Assembly (NCBI GenBank): GCA_007922225.1
Contig: ML679946.1
Span: forward strand, 93,355,313-93,419,312
Source: Emydura subglobosa
Taxonomy: Eukaryota; Chordata; Testudines; Chelidae
Direction: 5' to 3'
Length of the DNA stretch: 64,000 bases
The position numbers were made by a program, and so were the translations under genes. The notes below the pieces were generated by a model. It did not search any database, was not told the origin of the DNA, and was given only the letters and a program-made list of their open reading frames with translations. This document shows positions 21,261-33,780 of this stretch, one piece after another. The first letter of the stretch is position 1, and each line of letters starts with the position of its first letter.

Positions 21261-24200
21261 ACATTTCCTGTCATTATGTGAAAGTTTATTTTCCTTAAGC
21301 ATAAACAAGTTATATCAAAAAGATCTACTTTTATGTACTATTTTGTGAATGCAAAATTCTAGTAGATTTAAACATGAACAATTTTACTTTAGAGAAACCA
21401 AGCTGCCCATCTCATACCTAGGTGTGTTTACAGTTCTATTTTTATTTATCATTTCAACCTCCTAAAAAAGGTTCAATGGTCTGCAACTCCCAGGATGACC
21501 TACTAAATAGTCCAACACTAATCACTGGGGAGTCAGAGCTCCTAAAGAGACAGCAACTTTATCAGTGTTTGATAAACACTTATTATCCTCCAGCTGACTT
21601 TAATGAGCGAATGCATATTTTTCTTAGCAGCTCACTTGCTTCATTCTCAGCTTCCTCCAGAACTCTTGGAATTATATCAACTGCTCCTCGTGGCTTGTTG
21701 CAAATTTCAGCTGTTCTCTCGCCCTATTCTCACTGGGGCTTAACTTTGATACCTGAGCAGTAATCATTCAACATCCTCTAGTGAAGATTGATGTTCCTGG
21801 CAAGTAGGGAGATTCTAATTCTTATGATTAAGAAAACTTCTTCCCAAATGTGCATCAATATACTGCTGGTTTCCTGGGGTCTACGGCAAACTGCTCCAGT
21901 GATTAAAAAAAAAAAAAAACCCAAACAACTGCTGCGTATAGCTTTGCTAACCAGCAACAGAGTTAAGATAACAAGATCCGGTCATTCAGAAACCATTGGA
22001 CAAAAGTAAAAAGTGTTAAGAATGTCAGTTGTTATTGCTACTACTTGGGAAAGTTAGGAAAAAAAGAGCAGAAGGCAGCACGGGAACTATTCATAGGAGG
22101 AGTAAGTAGGCAAAAAAAAAAAAAAAAAAAGAATTAGCAGATCCCTGGAAGGAATCCCAGTATCTTATGTGACTTGACTTCATCAGGACATCACCCCAGG
22201 TTCTCACTGGCAAACTCTCCAGCCCTCTTCTCAGTCTTTAATATTATTTTGTAGCTAGTATTCAATCAAAATGCTGAACATCATGAGATCTGAATGAGAA
22301 GGAAGTGACTGTTTATGGTCTTTCAAGAAAATAAGGGATACAGGATGGGAGTCCTAATGCCTGGCTTTTTGTTTTGTGCACTGACGAGCTTTGCTTCTAG
22401 AAATATCAGTGTCAGAACAAAATATTTATTAATTTGTTAAACTGAGTCAAACGAAGGCAACTATAGTAGGCTGAAAATCTGCTTGCAGTTATCTTTGAGT
22501 AAAAGGGGAAGGTGATCTATAATCTAATCTGTGTTTCCGACTGATGAGCAGGCAATCTACTTTCACTCTTGGGACATTCCTTAAGATATTAGTCTGGTTT
22601 TAATACACAAAGATATCCATAAAGAGTAATAATTTGAGGAGAACCGAGCAGTAAAACAAATCCTTCAAGCAGAGAAATATATGGATTAAAACCTAGAAAT
22701 GTCATTTTTGGACAGACCTTAAAAATTAATACACCATTTTAACATGGAAAGGCTGCCTTGCCATATGTGAAAGACTAATATTTGGTTAAGTAAGAAGTGA
22801 ACATTCAGATGAAAAGATTCCTATACATGGAGAAAGAATTTCACTATTTTGATATCCTGAAGCTCTATCTACAAATGCAACGTATTTTGAAAACAATGCA
22901 CAAAAGAAAAAGCCAGGCATTTCGACCCCCTTTCTGTATCCTTCATTCATGCAAGTATTCCAACTCACCTTAAACCTAACTGTCTGAAACAGGATCAGGC
23001 TTTCTATCTATCACGAAGCATTTCTTTAAAATACTGTATTCTGTTGAAGTTCTTCCTCATAGGAATACATCCTTTAAAAATCACCTGAAAAATAGCCTTT
23101 TCCAAATCCAGATCAAAAGTATGTAAACTAGTCTACAGAAATCTATCTTCACACCCCCTACTAAACTTGCACCCTGATAGCCTCTTAAAGTATTTTGGCC
23201 CTACATTTTTCAATGCCATTTTGTTACAACAGATACCTATTCTCAATCCATTTCTATTAAGATAGTCTTAGGAATGTGATCTTCCAAAAAGTCAAACAAA
23301 TTTCCAAGCTATAGCAGTACATGGGTGTCTAATTCAACTACAGCATTTAAAGTCCATGCATCCATAGAACAGACTCAAAGACTCCAGCAAACTCTGGCAC
23401 AATGGTATGTTTAGCATGTTTTAGGCCCAATCTAGAAAAAAAGCTGTAACACAGCTATGAAAGTCCTACAAAACAAGGACTGAAAACCATTCACTTGCAG
23501 TAATTGAAAAGACTTCCTTCGCAGTTAGAGGTCGGTGGACCCAATTCTATACATTTCAATTTATTTATTATTTTAAGACAAAATAAGTTTCTAGCCTTTA
23601 TGGTAGCAAAGGTAATCTTTCACACATGGGATAAAAAATGATTTAGTGACAACTTCCTATGGCAACAGATGGACATCAACAGTATATCTGCAACTGCTCA
23701 TAGCATTCTCCAAGTTCAAGCAAAGTGAAAGCTTCCTGGACTGGATGGGAAAAGCATGGGAAAGCAACAAATTTTCTGTGGCTTCATGGGAAAGTAACAA
23801 GCAAGAACTGAAGCATGGACTGGAGCTATTCATTGGGGAGGACAAAAAGAGGTAGGGGTGAAGTAGCAGACACACATGCCTATTAAAATAACTATGAGGA
23901 TCCGGGATTAGAGAAAAATAACAACCCATCTACACAGTTCTCCTCCCATCCAGCAATGAGAGGGAACTGTGATGGAGCTTCAGATTTATCACAGACCTAT
24001 TAGTGAGAGGTAACATGAAAAAACCTCAAGGAAGATATAGGGACAAGCCTTAAACTTACACATTTCTACTGATATCAGTCTGGCTTCTGTTAACACCTGC
24101 TTTATGAGGATTTGATCAGGGAATGGTGTGTTTTTTTAAATGTATACTCATGAAATTCTCTTATATGCTTATTATGAAATTACAAGCTAAAAGCTATTTT

Positions 24201-24602
24201 TAAAGTTACCATATAAAAACATGATTTAACATTATATTAAAGGTTCAGGTTCAAACTGCAAAACTTGGGAAATTCAGAAATTAAAGCTGTTATGCTAATA
24301 TCTCTCAATGTTGCATGAACAATTCCCAAGCACCTGGAGTAACAAATTAAAAACAAACAAACCAGCCTTTAACTCAAACCTCTGGAAGAAATGAAATCTG
24401 ACGAACACTCGTGTTACTTGAATGTAACTGTAAAAGATTAGAGAAAATTCCTTTAATTTATTTGCTTTATTACATACAAAAAATATTAAAAAATTAAATT
24501 TGAAAAGTCAAGCACACAAAAGTTAGAAAGTGTCCAAGTTAAAATTGCACATACAACCTTAATTCTGCCCCCTTGGGCACATGCCTTAGGATATAGTTGT
24601 TA
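21261..24602. other. No gene seen
   Basis: AT-rich. It contains an A19 run (22112-22130) and short frames without motifs. Confidence 0.45.
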
Positions 24603-24610
24603 GTTACATG

Positions 24611-24706
24611 TAGAACCCTGCATGAATACAAAATATGTATTCACAACCTATCCACAAAGATGGTCTGCGGATATAAAGTGGATAACCGCGGATTTGCAGG
24701 GCTCTA
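24611..24706. mobile_element. 96-bp hAT MITE
   Basis: Terminal inverted repeats tagaaccctgca and tgcagggctcta enclose 96 bases rich in gcggat/ccgcgg motifs. A perfect 8-bp duplication GTTACATG flanks it at 24603-24610 and 24707-24714. Confidence 0.85.
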
Positions 24707-24734
24707 GTTACATGATCAACAAAATTATTAGGGG

Positions 24735-25300
24735 AACAAAGAGCAACATAAATGATTACAGTATGGAACACATTCCATGAGAGAGATTAAAAAGACTAGG
24801 ACTGTTCATCTTAGAAAAGAGATGACTAAGGGGGGATAAGATAGCGGTCTATACAATCATGAATAGTGTGGAGAAAGAGAACAGGGAAGTGTTATTCACT
24901 CTTTCACATAACAGAAGAACTAGGGGTCACCCAATGAAATTAATAGGCAGCAAGTTTAAAACAAACAAGGAAGTTCTTCACACAACAACACAGTCAACCT
25001 GTTGCCAGGGGATGCTGTGAAGGCCAAAAGTAGAACTGGATTAAAAAGGGAATTAAATAAATTCATAAAGAATAGGTCCATCGATGGCAAATAGCCAGCA
25101 TGGTCAGGGATGCAACCCCATGCTCCAGGTGTCCCCAGTCCTCTAACTGCCAGAAGGTGGGATTGGATGTCGGGGGATGGATCACGCAAAATTGCTCTGT
25201 TCTGTCCATTCCCTCAGAAGCATCTGGCACTGGCCAGTGTCAGAAGGCAGGATATTGGGCTAAACAGATTATTGGTCTAACCCAGTATGGCCATTCTTAT
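24735..25300 (+). mobile_element. CR1 LINE 3' end, copy A
   Basis: The block actaggactgttcatcttag through ctaacccagtatggccattc is the familiar CR1 3' region in sense orientation. The end at 25300 directly meets an opposite CR1. Confidence 0.75.
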
Positions 25301-25523
25301 CCTAGAAAGTTAGGGTTGAAAGGGACCACAGGAGGTCATCTAGTCCAACCCCCTGTTCGAAGCAGGGCCAACCCCAACTAAATCATCCCAGCCAGGGCTT
25401 TGTCAAGCCAAGCCTTAAAAAGCTCTAAGGATGGACGTTCCACCACCTCCCTAGGTAACCCATTCCAGGACTTCACCACCCTTCTAGTGAAAAAGTTTTT
25501 CCTAATATCAAACCTAGACCTTA
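25301..25523 (-). mobile_element. CR1 LINE 3' end, copy B
   Basis: Starts at cctagaaagttagggttg and continues through gaaagggaccacaggaggtc and agtccaaccccctgttcga, the reverse complement of a CR1 tail. It ends near caaacctagacc. Confidence 0.8.
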
Positions 25524-27624
25524 TGTTCCATTTTTATCGCAAGAACTCTGAATTTAAAAGCCTCAGTTATTTAAACAAGATAGTAAAATGTAATACTAAA
25601 TTTAAAGATAAAAATCAGTGTTATAAGACATTTAAAATAACTTAAAATTCAAGAACCCGGCTCAGTTTAAATTTAACACGCAGTTATAATGGGGGAGGGT
25701 AAATGTTCTTCTTAGAGAATAATCATTTGAATGTATCCATTTGGTGTCAGATCTACTGAAGAGATGATTAATGAATTAAGATTAAACCACATAAGAAAAA
25801 AAAAAAGGTTTTGTCAGTGTACAACTGAGACAGTAGCTAAAAGAATGTGCTAGATTTTTCAATCCCACACAGTGCTGAACATGAAACTATACCAATTACT
25901 CTATGGTGACTATCACAATATTCTGCAGTACAGTTTTGAAGTGCAATTGTTTCATGTGTACTGTCTTTGTACATATGCAAAGGAAGAGTTAAGTATGTAA
26001 CATGACTGAATTTTAAAAAAAGAAATCAAGCCATCATTCTAATAACATTCCCTCTTCGAAATCACTCTTTAATGTTTCAATTAAGATTATGCACTACAAA
26101 TTGTGTCAGCATATCTGTAACCTCAAAGAAATATAGTAAGTAGTTTTTTGTTTTCATATCAACAGGAAACCACTGCAGAGGCAAACTATCCATTTTCCTA
26201 TTGACTACCTCATTAGTGTCTGCTGACCCTGATCTGTTTAAAGGAGGTACGCCAGGGCATACAGCTTGAGCTTCAGTGAGACAACTCAACAGGTCAGTAC
26301 AAATATAACTTTACATGTTATCTAAGGGAAATGCTTGATACCTACCATATCATTAGGATGCAAAACAGTCTCTCTCACAGGTCAGACACATGAAAGAACT
26401 CAGAATTACACTTATTTTCCTATACAAAACACTGCATGCTGAAACTGGTACAAATCTGAAACAATGTATAACTTGACATTAACCTTGAGACAAGATACAT
26501 GAGTCAAGTTAATTTTAGAAGCTTCTACTAGCTGGTAAAACAGTATAGAATAAGGATAGCAACAATTTCTATGTACAATTTAAAGACTGCAGTAACAAAC
26601 ACTGGGCTGAATGACAAAGTAGCACAGTCAAAACTGTATCATTCAAGGGAGAGTACAAGATAAACTACTTTGCTAAAATATGGTGTTACTTAACACTCTA
26701 TCTTGATTTCTTTAAACTAACAGAATAAGATTGATCTAATTAAATGGGTTCTATAAACATCAAATTGAATATTACTCTGATAACAATCCAACAGGGCATA
26801 GGCAATATTTGCTGGAAAGGACAAGAACTGATAAAGACTGAGAAGTCAAAGAATTTAATCCAATGTATTATTTCACATGTTGTCCCTCCATTACTGAAGG
26901 ATTGCCTATCAAAAGAAAACTTACACAAACCCGCATCTTGTAAGTCAGATTCAGAACCATAAATGCCAACTCATAACTTAAAAGTTAAAACTCTTGGACA
27001 GCTAAACACAAACCTTCCAACCCATTATTTACAGCTAGAGAAAACAACTGTATTTGGTTTCTCTTTTATGGAGTACAAATATGACTAGTAACTTTGGAGA
27101 GAGGAAGATCAAGATAAACTGAAATTTTGACAGTTATATAAACATAAGATTTAAGTTTTCATACTATTTAAAACTTTACAAATAGGAATCACTTCTACCA
27201 AATCTCTGGTTGCAGAAAGTACTATTTCTAACTGCGAGTGGTCAGGATTTCAAGTTAATCTTCATGCAACAGACAGTATTAGTAGCTAGGTTTTATAGCA
27301 TCCATGAGTAAATAAAATGGTGGTATTAAAATGTACTCATACAGTTGAGTGGAATCTGCCATCTTTAGAACATAATCATTTGTTTGAATGTCTTCTCTCC
27401 CTCTCCATTTAGTCAAACCACAGTGGCTAGTAAACTGTGCAAGAGCATACATTTTTGGAATAATCTTCAGTTCCAATATATAAAAAACAAAACAAAATCA
27501 AAGCTAATCCATATTAATCGCAATACGATACTTTAAAAATCCCAGCAAAAACATACATTTTCTTCTCTAAACTGCTAACAGTTTAATACATTACAAAAAA
27601 TATGGTCCCAAAGTTTTGCACTTG
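25524..27624. other. No gene seen
   Basis: AT-rich, with only short frames and no repeat I recognise. Confidence 0.45.
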
Positions 27625-27775
27625 CTCAAAGTTTCATAGAGCACCAATCCCAGGGGCGGGAAAGAACAGGGTTGATCTAGTTGGGTTTGGTCCTGCTTTG
27701 AGCAGGGAGCTGGACTAGATGACCTCCTGAGGTCCCTTCCAACCCTAATCTTCTATGATTTTATGAGGGGCCAGG
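27625..27775 (+). mobile_element. CR1 LINE 3' end, copy C
   Basis: ggtcctgctttgagcaggga, then tgacctcctgaggtcccttc, and the terminal ttctatgatttta microsatellite-like end are diagnostic of CR1. Only the last 150 bases remain. Confidence 0.85.
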
Positions 27776-29185
27776 CCATAGTCTGATCACTGTTAAGCAA
27801 CAGTCCCATACTAAAATCAGCATGGCTGCTGCTGCAGCAGTCCAGAGCAATGCTCCAGCTTTGTGGTTTTGACTCCAGATAGAGAGCTGACCAGGCCAAA
27901 TGGCGTTGCAACATGCAATGGTGCATGTGAAATCTGTTCCTGTGCAGCAGAGAACAGGGGAGTCTGCTGAGAATTTGATTCCTTGCAGCACTGGCTTATA
28001 CACTATGTGGGTAAGAGAGATGGTAGACTCCCCGAGCACAGGGAAACCCAGCATCCCTGCAGCAGTGAGGGGGCAGAGAAACGAACAGAGTTTGGAACGG
28101 GTTCCTGCCAGGGAGGGTGGCAGGGATGGGAATTTTCCCCTCCCCTCCCCTCCAAGAAATATCTGACACGGTGCCACCCTGTTGTGAGTGGTTTGTTGTT
28201 TTATTTAAGGGACTGGGAAGTAAATGTTCAATTTCCTTCCATCTAACAGAAATATTTAGGATTTAAACTGATAGCTTTTTCTGGTTTTCTTAGAGCAGTT
28301 GTACTTAATGTATTCAGAGTTATTTTCCAACTAATCTTTAAACCAAGATGTTATGGTTTTTTATCCCTGTTGGCCTTACAGAGTAAAACCTAACAGAGAA
28401 TGAGCACATCAACAGAATTAAGTTCAGCTGTAGAATCTTTATTGCTGATGTGAGGCAGGAGAAACTCAGTCTGATTTGTAGATTCCTGTATGGTTTTGCA
28501 GGGCAAGCAGCAAAACAACTTAGTAGTAAACTTAGTAGTAAAGTGAGCAGAATTGATATGGAAATCAGTGAAACAAACATGGGCCCCCCACACTATTTTC
28601 ACAAAGTTATCCTTCAAAGTCAAACAGCATACATTAAAATGACATCTTTAGTGACAAAATAGGAACCACTACCACAGAAAGGACACTATAACTTGATTAG
28701 GAGGAAATGAACTTCTTCCAAAGTATTCCAACATGAAAAGAGAGAAAGGTTCAACTTTACATTTAGTACGCTTGAGTCAGCTTGTCAATAGTATGCAAGG
28801 TCATGGCTCTATACATTGTTTAGGTAGCCTGATGCATTAAGCAAGGTAAAATTTTCTAAAAAACTACTCCAAACTTGAACAAATTGATCTGTAGCACTGA
28901 ACAGAATGAATTCAAAGAGTGAATGCATGTGTCCTACTTAGAACAAAGCCAACATAGGGAGTGTCAACTGTAGCACTTCAGACACAGTCCTGTTGAACCT
29001 GTGAGACTTATATATGAACATGTCATTGCATGGCTATTCTGATTTTTTTTTTAATTTCAGTTAAGGACCTCATTCTTGGTACGTCTAGATTTTCTTCATA
29101 CCTAAATATTTGCTGGTGATCAAAAAGAAGACACCCCCCTCCTCAAAAAGGAAAGAAAACAGATGTACGCAAAGAGAGTAGGACT
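27776..29185. other. No gene seen
   Basis: 27776-28180 is more GC-rich, with overlapping short frames but no motif. The rest is AT-rich and has a small tandem (acttagtagtaa) near 28518. Confidence 0.4.
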
Positions 29186-29547
29186 CATGGGTTCTCAAAC
29201 TGGTGGTCAGGACCCCTCAAGGTTCGTGCGATTATTATGGGGGGGTGGGGGGGGGTCATGAGCTGTCAGTCCCCATGAATGCTGTAGCTGCAGCTGTCAG
29301 CCCATGCATGGCTGACAGCCAGAGCCCTTCAGATACGGGTGGCCAAAGAGCAGCAGCTGCTGGCCAGGTGCTCTGAAGAAAGTGCTGCCCCCAGCAGCAG
29401 TGCAGAAGGAAGGATGGCACGACATGCAGGGGTGGGTGGCGTGACATGGGGGGGTGGGGGGGGGGGGGGGATCACCACTTTTTGGGAAGGTCGTCACAGC
29501 CTGAAATATTTTCAAAGGGGGTCCTAGAAAAAAAAGTTTGAGAATCC
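29186..29547. mobile_element. hAT (Charlie-like) non-autonomous element
   Basis: Ends ggttctcaaact and agtttgagaatcc are inverted repeats typical of hAT-Charlie MITEs. The interior is GC-rich with a G15 run (29456-29470). No matching 8-bp duplication is seen. Confidence 0.6.
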
Positions 29548-30733
29548 TTTCTGAATTTTGAGTTTTACTCCTTTTGGCAGTATGAAATGGAAGCATTATT
29601 GCTTGACCATACTACAAAGAAGGCCAAAGGAGGAAACTAAGGTTTATTTTCCCTCTTTGACCTTTATTAGGATAAAACCACTCCATTAGCAAGCTCATCT
29701 AGGAGACTTTTTACTCATGCGCTAAACTTACTTTAGCATCATCTTTATGAGTCATTTGCAAAGGATACAATTTCAGCATCTGAACAGACTATTCAACTGA
29801 TTGGACAGATTTCAACAATGTGCTTTAAAAGGTGATATTCTACATACCTGAATATGATATGAGGAACAGTTAATATTCACTCAAACCCTGCAGGGCAGTA
29901 AAGTGCAGGGCTTTCTGTATTTCAAAAGCACAAGAGCAGTTCAATCAATTCCTGGCAGACGTACACCAAGTTTAAACATCTCTTTTATATCCTGCACATG
30001 GAGTCATTGGACTCATTCACATCTGAGTTGTGAGTGATTTCACAGTAGAATTTTGACTGAGGTTTACACAAAAAGATAAGAAAGGCAAATAGTAAACCAT
30101 TGAATGAAACTCGATATACAGTATTTTGCAATACTGTCTTGATGGCACAATTTAGAAAAAGTCTTGTGCTGGCACACTGAAAAGGTAATAAATTTCTCTT
30201 TGATGAAAGGAGGCTAATCAAACACTAGTGCTATTTGTACAACAGATTAACAAACAAGCAAGGATTTAGGAAAGTTGCTTAGCCATTGTATCTATTATTC
30301 TTTAGCTAGCCAACTAATTGTAGACAGAATAGCATTCCATCAACAGAGAGGAGAACAGTTCAGTTATTTTGTTGCTCACAGTTCAACTTTTGCAATCTGC
30401 ACACAGGAAGTGTGGGGCTTTATTTTCATTTTGGTTCATGGGAGGGAAGGAAATATCTTGCCCCTATACTTAAATGGAAGAATGGCAAGTGTCGGTATAG
30501 AGGTGAAACTGAGCCCAATGATCTAGCCAGCTTTCTATCCAACTTATAGTCCATTCAGCCAACCCATACGCCTTTAACTTGCTTCATAATTTACTTCATA
30601 CAAAGAGTTCAGTCCTTCCGCAGAAGTTAGAATTTGTGAAAGCATTTCATAGGCAGACAGAGGCTTAAATAGGAATGGTGAAGTGACCAATTTCAAGGAA
30701 CCTATCTACAGTATCAATGTGTGAAAATGGACC
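29548..30733. other. No gene seen
   Basis: AT-rich unique-looking sequence with short frames only. Confidence 0.45.
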
Positions 30734-31129
30734 TAAGGCCTGGTCTACACTACAAAGTTAGGTCAACGTTAGTCACTTGCAGCAATGTATTTGTGCACAT
30801 CTACAGACAACGTAAGTGCCCCATTACCTCTCCAAACAGCCTAGAGGCATAGTAAACTGCCTAAGGTCAATGCACTGCAAGTGTAAGCACTGCGCGATCT
30901 GTGTCAACCCTACTAGTCCTCCAGCTGCTGTCTCTCTGTGCTCCATTTCCTGTGATAGTGACTGCTCTCATCACAATTTTAAACTCCAATATCCATGGCT
31001 CACAGAGATTGGAAGCCCTTTAACCCTCGTCCCCCGAGAGTTTTCAGATGCCTTTTCCTGATTGTACACCATGGTGAGCACCTCGCAGCTCACCATTATG
31101 TCTGCAACTGCCCAACCAACTGTGCCAGC

Positions 31130-32666
31130 TTCACACACTATATGCACTCCTACCTGGAGCAGATGAGGTACTGGGTCTCTTGGGCTCATAGGGAGAAGAG
31201 GCTGTTCAAGCTCTTCTTTGGCACAGCTTCAGCACAGCTGTACAAACTTGGACATCTATGGACAGATTGCATAGTGGGTACAGGCAAAGGGATCTGACAA
31301 AGATCAGCAGCAGAACTGCGAGAAAGCAAAGGAACTTCGCCAGGAATACCACAAGGCCAGGGAGCTCCAACAGTAGATCTGGTGATGCCCTGCTGACCTG
31401 CCATTTTTACAATCTGCACGTCATACTTGGCAAGAAATCCCATCAGCACCTCCAGGCCACTGTGGATACCCCAGAAGAGCCTGAAACAGAGACCCTTGCC
31501 GTGAACAGTGAGGAGGGCGGTAAAGGCAGTATGGGACTCTAGTCATGCCACGAGCCAGGCCCTGTTCAAGACTCTGCCAATCTAGTCTGTCCCTCCAGGC
31601 AAGTACAGAGGAGCCCAATGAAGGGAAAGGGGGCCATGCAGAGCACTTTGTTTATGTACAAAGGGATGTCCCTTTCATCATCCTGAGAGATCTCAAGGAA
31701 ACTTTCATGGAGACACTCCGCAATCCTCTCAAATATTTTTAGGAATGGCTATCTTATTTCCTCCTGCACACTAGGACACTTTTCCATGCCACCCTGCAAT
31801 GGAGTTCATCTGGCATCATTGCAGTAACCAAACTAGCGGCAAACAAGCTAGGTAGCATTGGGATGTCAGTGGCAGCTGTGTTCTCTGTGCCTTTGTGACC
31901 CCCAGGAGTGAGGTATCAACTAAAATCACAACTGCCTTTGGGAAATTGAGCCAACTGCCTTATACTTGTACCCATGGAACAGGGAGTGAAATTTTATAGC
32001 TTCATGCAATGGAACAGCCGACCTTCTGTCCTTGGACCTAGGGGGCCATACTTCAGTGTTCCAAAGCTGAAGTGTCAATAAGCATTTTTTATTAAACAGG
32101 TTTATGGGAATGAGGAAAAGGAGTTGTGACTGTAAATCTAATGCTACATTTGTCTTTATCAGCAGATTTTGGCCTGGAGGAATGCCTCCTCCCCGCCTGC
32201 AGAATGCCTGAGCCTGATGAGGAGGAGAGAAGAGGATATATTCTGCGAGATCCTGCAAGTCAGTGCTGAATCAATTGGTGAACAAAGAGCTTGAAGGGCC
32301 AGTATTACCATCAGCATGGAGAAGGAGAGAGAGTACAGGAGAAAGGCCCAGGAGTCCCAGCAGGACACGGAGAGGGAAATGCACCAGGACATAACTGGTC
32401 TTCTCAGACATCAAACCCAAATGCTGCAGTCACTGGCTGATCTACAACAGGCCCAAATATCCTGGACTTCCCACCCTTTGCAGTCCTTGGAGAACATCAC
32501 AGTCGCTGCTCCCTATGCCCCAACAATATACGATGTGTATCACAGGCTGCATCCTTATCTCTACCACTCCATGCCAGGAGAAAGCGAGGAAAACCACAGC
32601 TTCACGTACACCAGCCATGGTTCTTACAGGTATGTGTTGCCACAATGGACAATATTTGTGCACTGA
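31130..32666 (+). pseudogene. MYB/SANT-like Harbinger partner protein, broken
   Basis: Pieces in shifted frames recall a MYB/SANT-like (trihelix) partner. First comes a degraded N-terminal domain with KAKELRQEYHKAREL and RSGDALLTCHFYNLHVILGK (about 31310-31440), then an acidic Ser/Glu-rich linker. After a gap, a coiled C-terminal frame (32316-32666) contains EREMHQDITGLLRHQTQMLQ and SLADLQQAQ. The C-terminal tail resembles the fragment at 2-94. Stops at several points show the gene is dead. DNA binding is a family inference. Confidence 0.65.
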
Positions 32667-32812
32667 AATGGTGAGAAACAGTTTGCTGCCTTTCCAATTT
32701 TAAAGATCCACTCCATCAATTTTTGCTAAACGTTTGTATTATATTGCTTGTGGGGTTTTTTCCATATTGTTTTTCTGCACTGTCTTTGCCACTTAAAGTT
32801 CTGTTTTTGGAG

Positions 32813-32818
32813 AATAAA
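32813..32818 (+). terminator. AATAAA poly(A) signal
   Basis: Follows the partner gene; six bases separate it from the opposing minus-strand signal. Confidence 0.55.
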
Positions 32819-32824
32819 ATTATC

Positions 32825-32830
32825 TTTATT
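32825..32830 (-). terminator. AATAAA poly(A) signal (minus)
   Basis: TTTATT on the plus strand, downstream of the minus-strand transposase remnant. Confidence 0.55.
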
Positions 32831-33135
32831 TGTTCACAACACATTGCAGAAAGCATAGCAGTACTCCAAGTAAACAGTACTTGTACATGTACAGCAAGCA
32901 CCACATAATTCACAGCTTCAGGAAAATACTCTGTCATATTTATAAATGGACAGCAAGGACTACACAATTTTTAGCAACACCCAAAGCTCCAGGCTCAGAG
33001 AACAATTCAGAATAGAACACTACTGTGACTGATCGTTCAAGTGCTCTTTCAAAGAGTCCCACAACTGCATAACTCCAAGTTGAGCTCTTGTAATGGCCCT
33101 TGTGTCTGGCTCTTCAAACTCAGCAGATAGACACT

Positions 33136-33513
33136 CTACCTCCATACTGGTGGCAGCTTTTCCCCTTTTGTCATACAGATGTTATGCAAGACGCAACAGG
33201 CAGCTACAATCATTGGAATATATTTCTCAGTGAAATCCAATATAGTAAGTAAACACTGCCAGCGTCCCTTCAATCTATCAAAAGTACATTCAACAGTCAT
33301 TCTGCACCCGCTGAGCTGGTAGCTGCATCTTACATTGGTGCTATAAAGGTGGCCAGTGTACAGCTTCATGAGCCAGGGGAGCAAGGTGTAGTCTGGGTGT
33401 AGTCTGTAGCTCTTGGCCCCAGGAGCTGAGGTAATACTTGATGGCTGCCCTAATTTCCTGCACAAATGCTGAACAGCATATAAAGTGTGTACTAGCAAAC
33501 ACAGTTTACACAT
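33136..33513 (-). pseudogene. Harbinger transposase C-terminal fragment
   Basis: The 125-residue minus-strand frame contains YTLLPWLMKLYTGHLY, then GCRMTVECTFDRLKGRW with the catalytic Glu, then CCVLHNICMTKGEKLPP. It aligns with the transposase at 491-946. The usual GDPAY around the second Asp reads LHPDY, so that residue is probably lost. The first Asp and the N-terminal half are absent. The fragment opens directly from unrelated sequence near 33513. Confidence 0.8.
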
Positions 33514-33579
33514 TAGATAGCTGAAACCATTCAGAGACTGATTGAATATTACACTGTTAAACTGGAAATTTAAACTACA

Positions 33580-33778
33580 GCCTCACCCTTCACCCCGAAC
33601 CTTGCGTCTGCAAAGATGGGATGTCACCAGTCCTGTGGTAACACAGGGAGCTCTTTGTAGCCCCCGTCACAGGAGTGAATAAGCAGTGCAGTGCAGAGCC
33701 CCCAACTGGGTCTATGAAGAGAAGGACAAGCCCCCCATCCACAATGGAGGCCACCCTGCTGCTGAATGGCTCCTGCCA
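33580..33778. other. Repeat-like GC-rich stretch, unassigned
   Basis: Between the Harbinger truncation point and the RT relic, with Pro/Cys-rich chance frames. It may be a DNA-transposon remnant; a small inverted pair gattatcc/ggataatc lies just right (33799, 33830). Confidence 0.3.
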
Positions 33779-33780
33779 TC

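Larger units (their letters stand above)
30737..33530. mobile_element. PIF/Harbinger transposon, second copy, right-truncated
   Basis: The left terminus ggcctggtctacactac starts after TAA at 30734-30736. A degraded partner gene lies on the plus strand and a C-terminal transposase piece on the minus strand, convergent as in the copy at 1-2006. No right inverted terminus is found before the next repeat, so the right end and the N-terminal half of the transposase are missing. Confidence 0.8.
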
